A stretch of DNA of 5,899 nucleotides, from NCBI GenBank assembly GCA_022560555.1, contig JADFSZ010000113.1, forward strand, positions 1 to 5,899, read 5' to 3'. The first letter of the stretch is position 1. The number at the start of each line of letters is the position of its first letter. Under the pieces are notes generated by a model. It searched no databases and was not told where the DNA came from. It saw only the letters and a list, made by a program, of their open reading frames with translations. Below, piece after piece: positions 5,650-5,899 of this stretch. A program made the position numbers and the translations under genes. This DNA comes from JADFSZ01 sp022560555 [NCBI: PVC group bacterium]. Lineage in GTDB: Bacteria; GCA-001730085; JADFSZ01.

Positions 5650-5899
5650 TCAGTTTTTTAACGCAACACCCGTGAGATTTTGAAAAGCTTCGTAGGGTGT
5701 GTTCCAGTTCAAAACATTCCGTGGTCTTCCGTTTAGCAAATGCTGTACGCGTTTTATTTCCCGAAGCGATATTTTGTTAAAGTCTGTTCCTTTCGGGAAG
5801 AAATCCCGGATCAATCCGTTGGTGTTTTCATTCGTTCCCCTCTCCCAGGGACTAGCCGGATGCGCAAAATATACCTTCATTCGTGTTTCTTTTGTGAAT
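5650..5899 (-). mobile_element. IS30-family transposase, C-terminal part (continues beyond window)
   Basis: The final 82 or so codons of an IS30-type DDE transposase enter from the right edge; the frame is open to the last base. The diagnostic segment is YFAHPASPWERGTNENTNGLIRDFFPKGTDF, where the Glu of NENTNG is the third acidic residue of the DDE triad. It is followed by LNGRPRNVLNWNTPYEAF, the usual family ending. The protein ends GVALKN; IS30 transposases often end in VAL because the gene runs into the terminal inverted repeat. The element's end is therefore probably near 5630-5650. The left portion, the other inverted repeat and any target duplication are outside the window. Nothing visible suggests inactivation, but only this end can be judged. 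Confidence 0.9.

Overview
The window is a piece of a bacterial chromosome, probably from a Gram-negative organism. The signs are a lipoprotein signal peptide with a lipobox, Sec signal peptides, Shine-Dalgarno-led starts, a membrane-linked glutaredoxin of a type known from proteobacteria, and a membrane fatty-acid desaturase, which needs oxygen. Every gene I can support lies on the minus strand, so transcription runs from high to low coordinates. The sequence alone does not fix the phylum. A small secreted protein that resembles exosortase-associated proteins would fit Omnitrophota, Verrucomicrobia or deltaproteobacteria, but that link is weak.

In order of transcription: (1) 5899-5650 is the C-terminal end of an IS30-family transposase that enters from the right edge. 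(2) 5519-5241 encodes a 92-residue secreted protein. (3) 5160-4802 is a membrane-anchored glutaredoxin-like gene broken by a one-base frameshift. (4) About 4844-4560 holds no intact gene. It has a protein-like open stretch without a start codon, ending in a copy (B) of a hairpin-forming repeat. (5) 4479-3436 is an intact acyl-lipid desaturase with all three histidine boxes. Its stop codon lies inside a second copy (A) of the same repeat. (6) 3398-2862 is the C-terminal remnant of a polytopic GT-C-type glycosyltransferase. It has an in-frame stop and lost its N-terminal part exactly where repeat A begins. (7) A strong promoter at 2825-2797 precedes a tight three-gene operon: a small lipoprotein (2591-2280), a secreted matrixin-like zinc metalloprotease with a C-terminal SEC-C zinc motif (2267-1275), and a cytoplasmic class II aldolase of the RhaD/YuxG type (1245-10).

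The right half (2862-5899) looks like an accessory, rearranged stretch, with a transposase end, a frameshifted gene, a truncated gene and a repeat pair around the desaturase. The left operon looks intact. The lipoprotein and protease are predicted to act outside the inner membrane. The aldolase is a sugar-phosphate enzyme whose functional link to them is unclear. No rRNA, tRNA or CRISPR array was seen, and I found no convincing complete new defence or mobile system. The most unusual signals are the repeat pair with its associated breakpoint, and the protease/SEC-C fusion.
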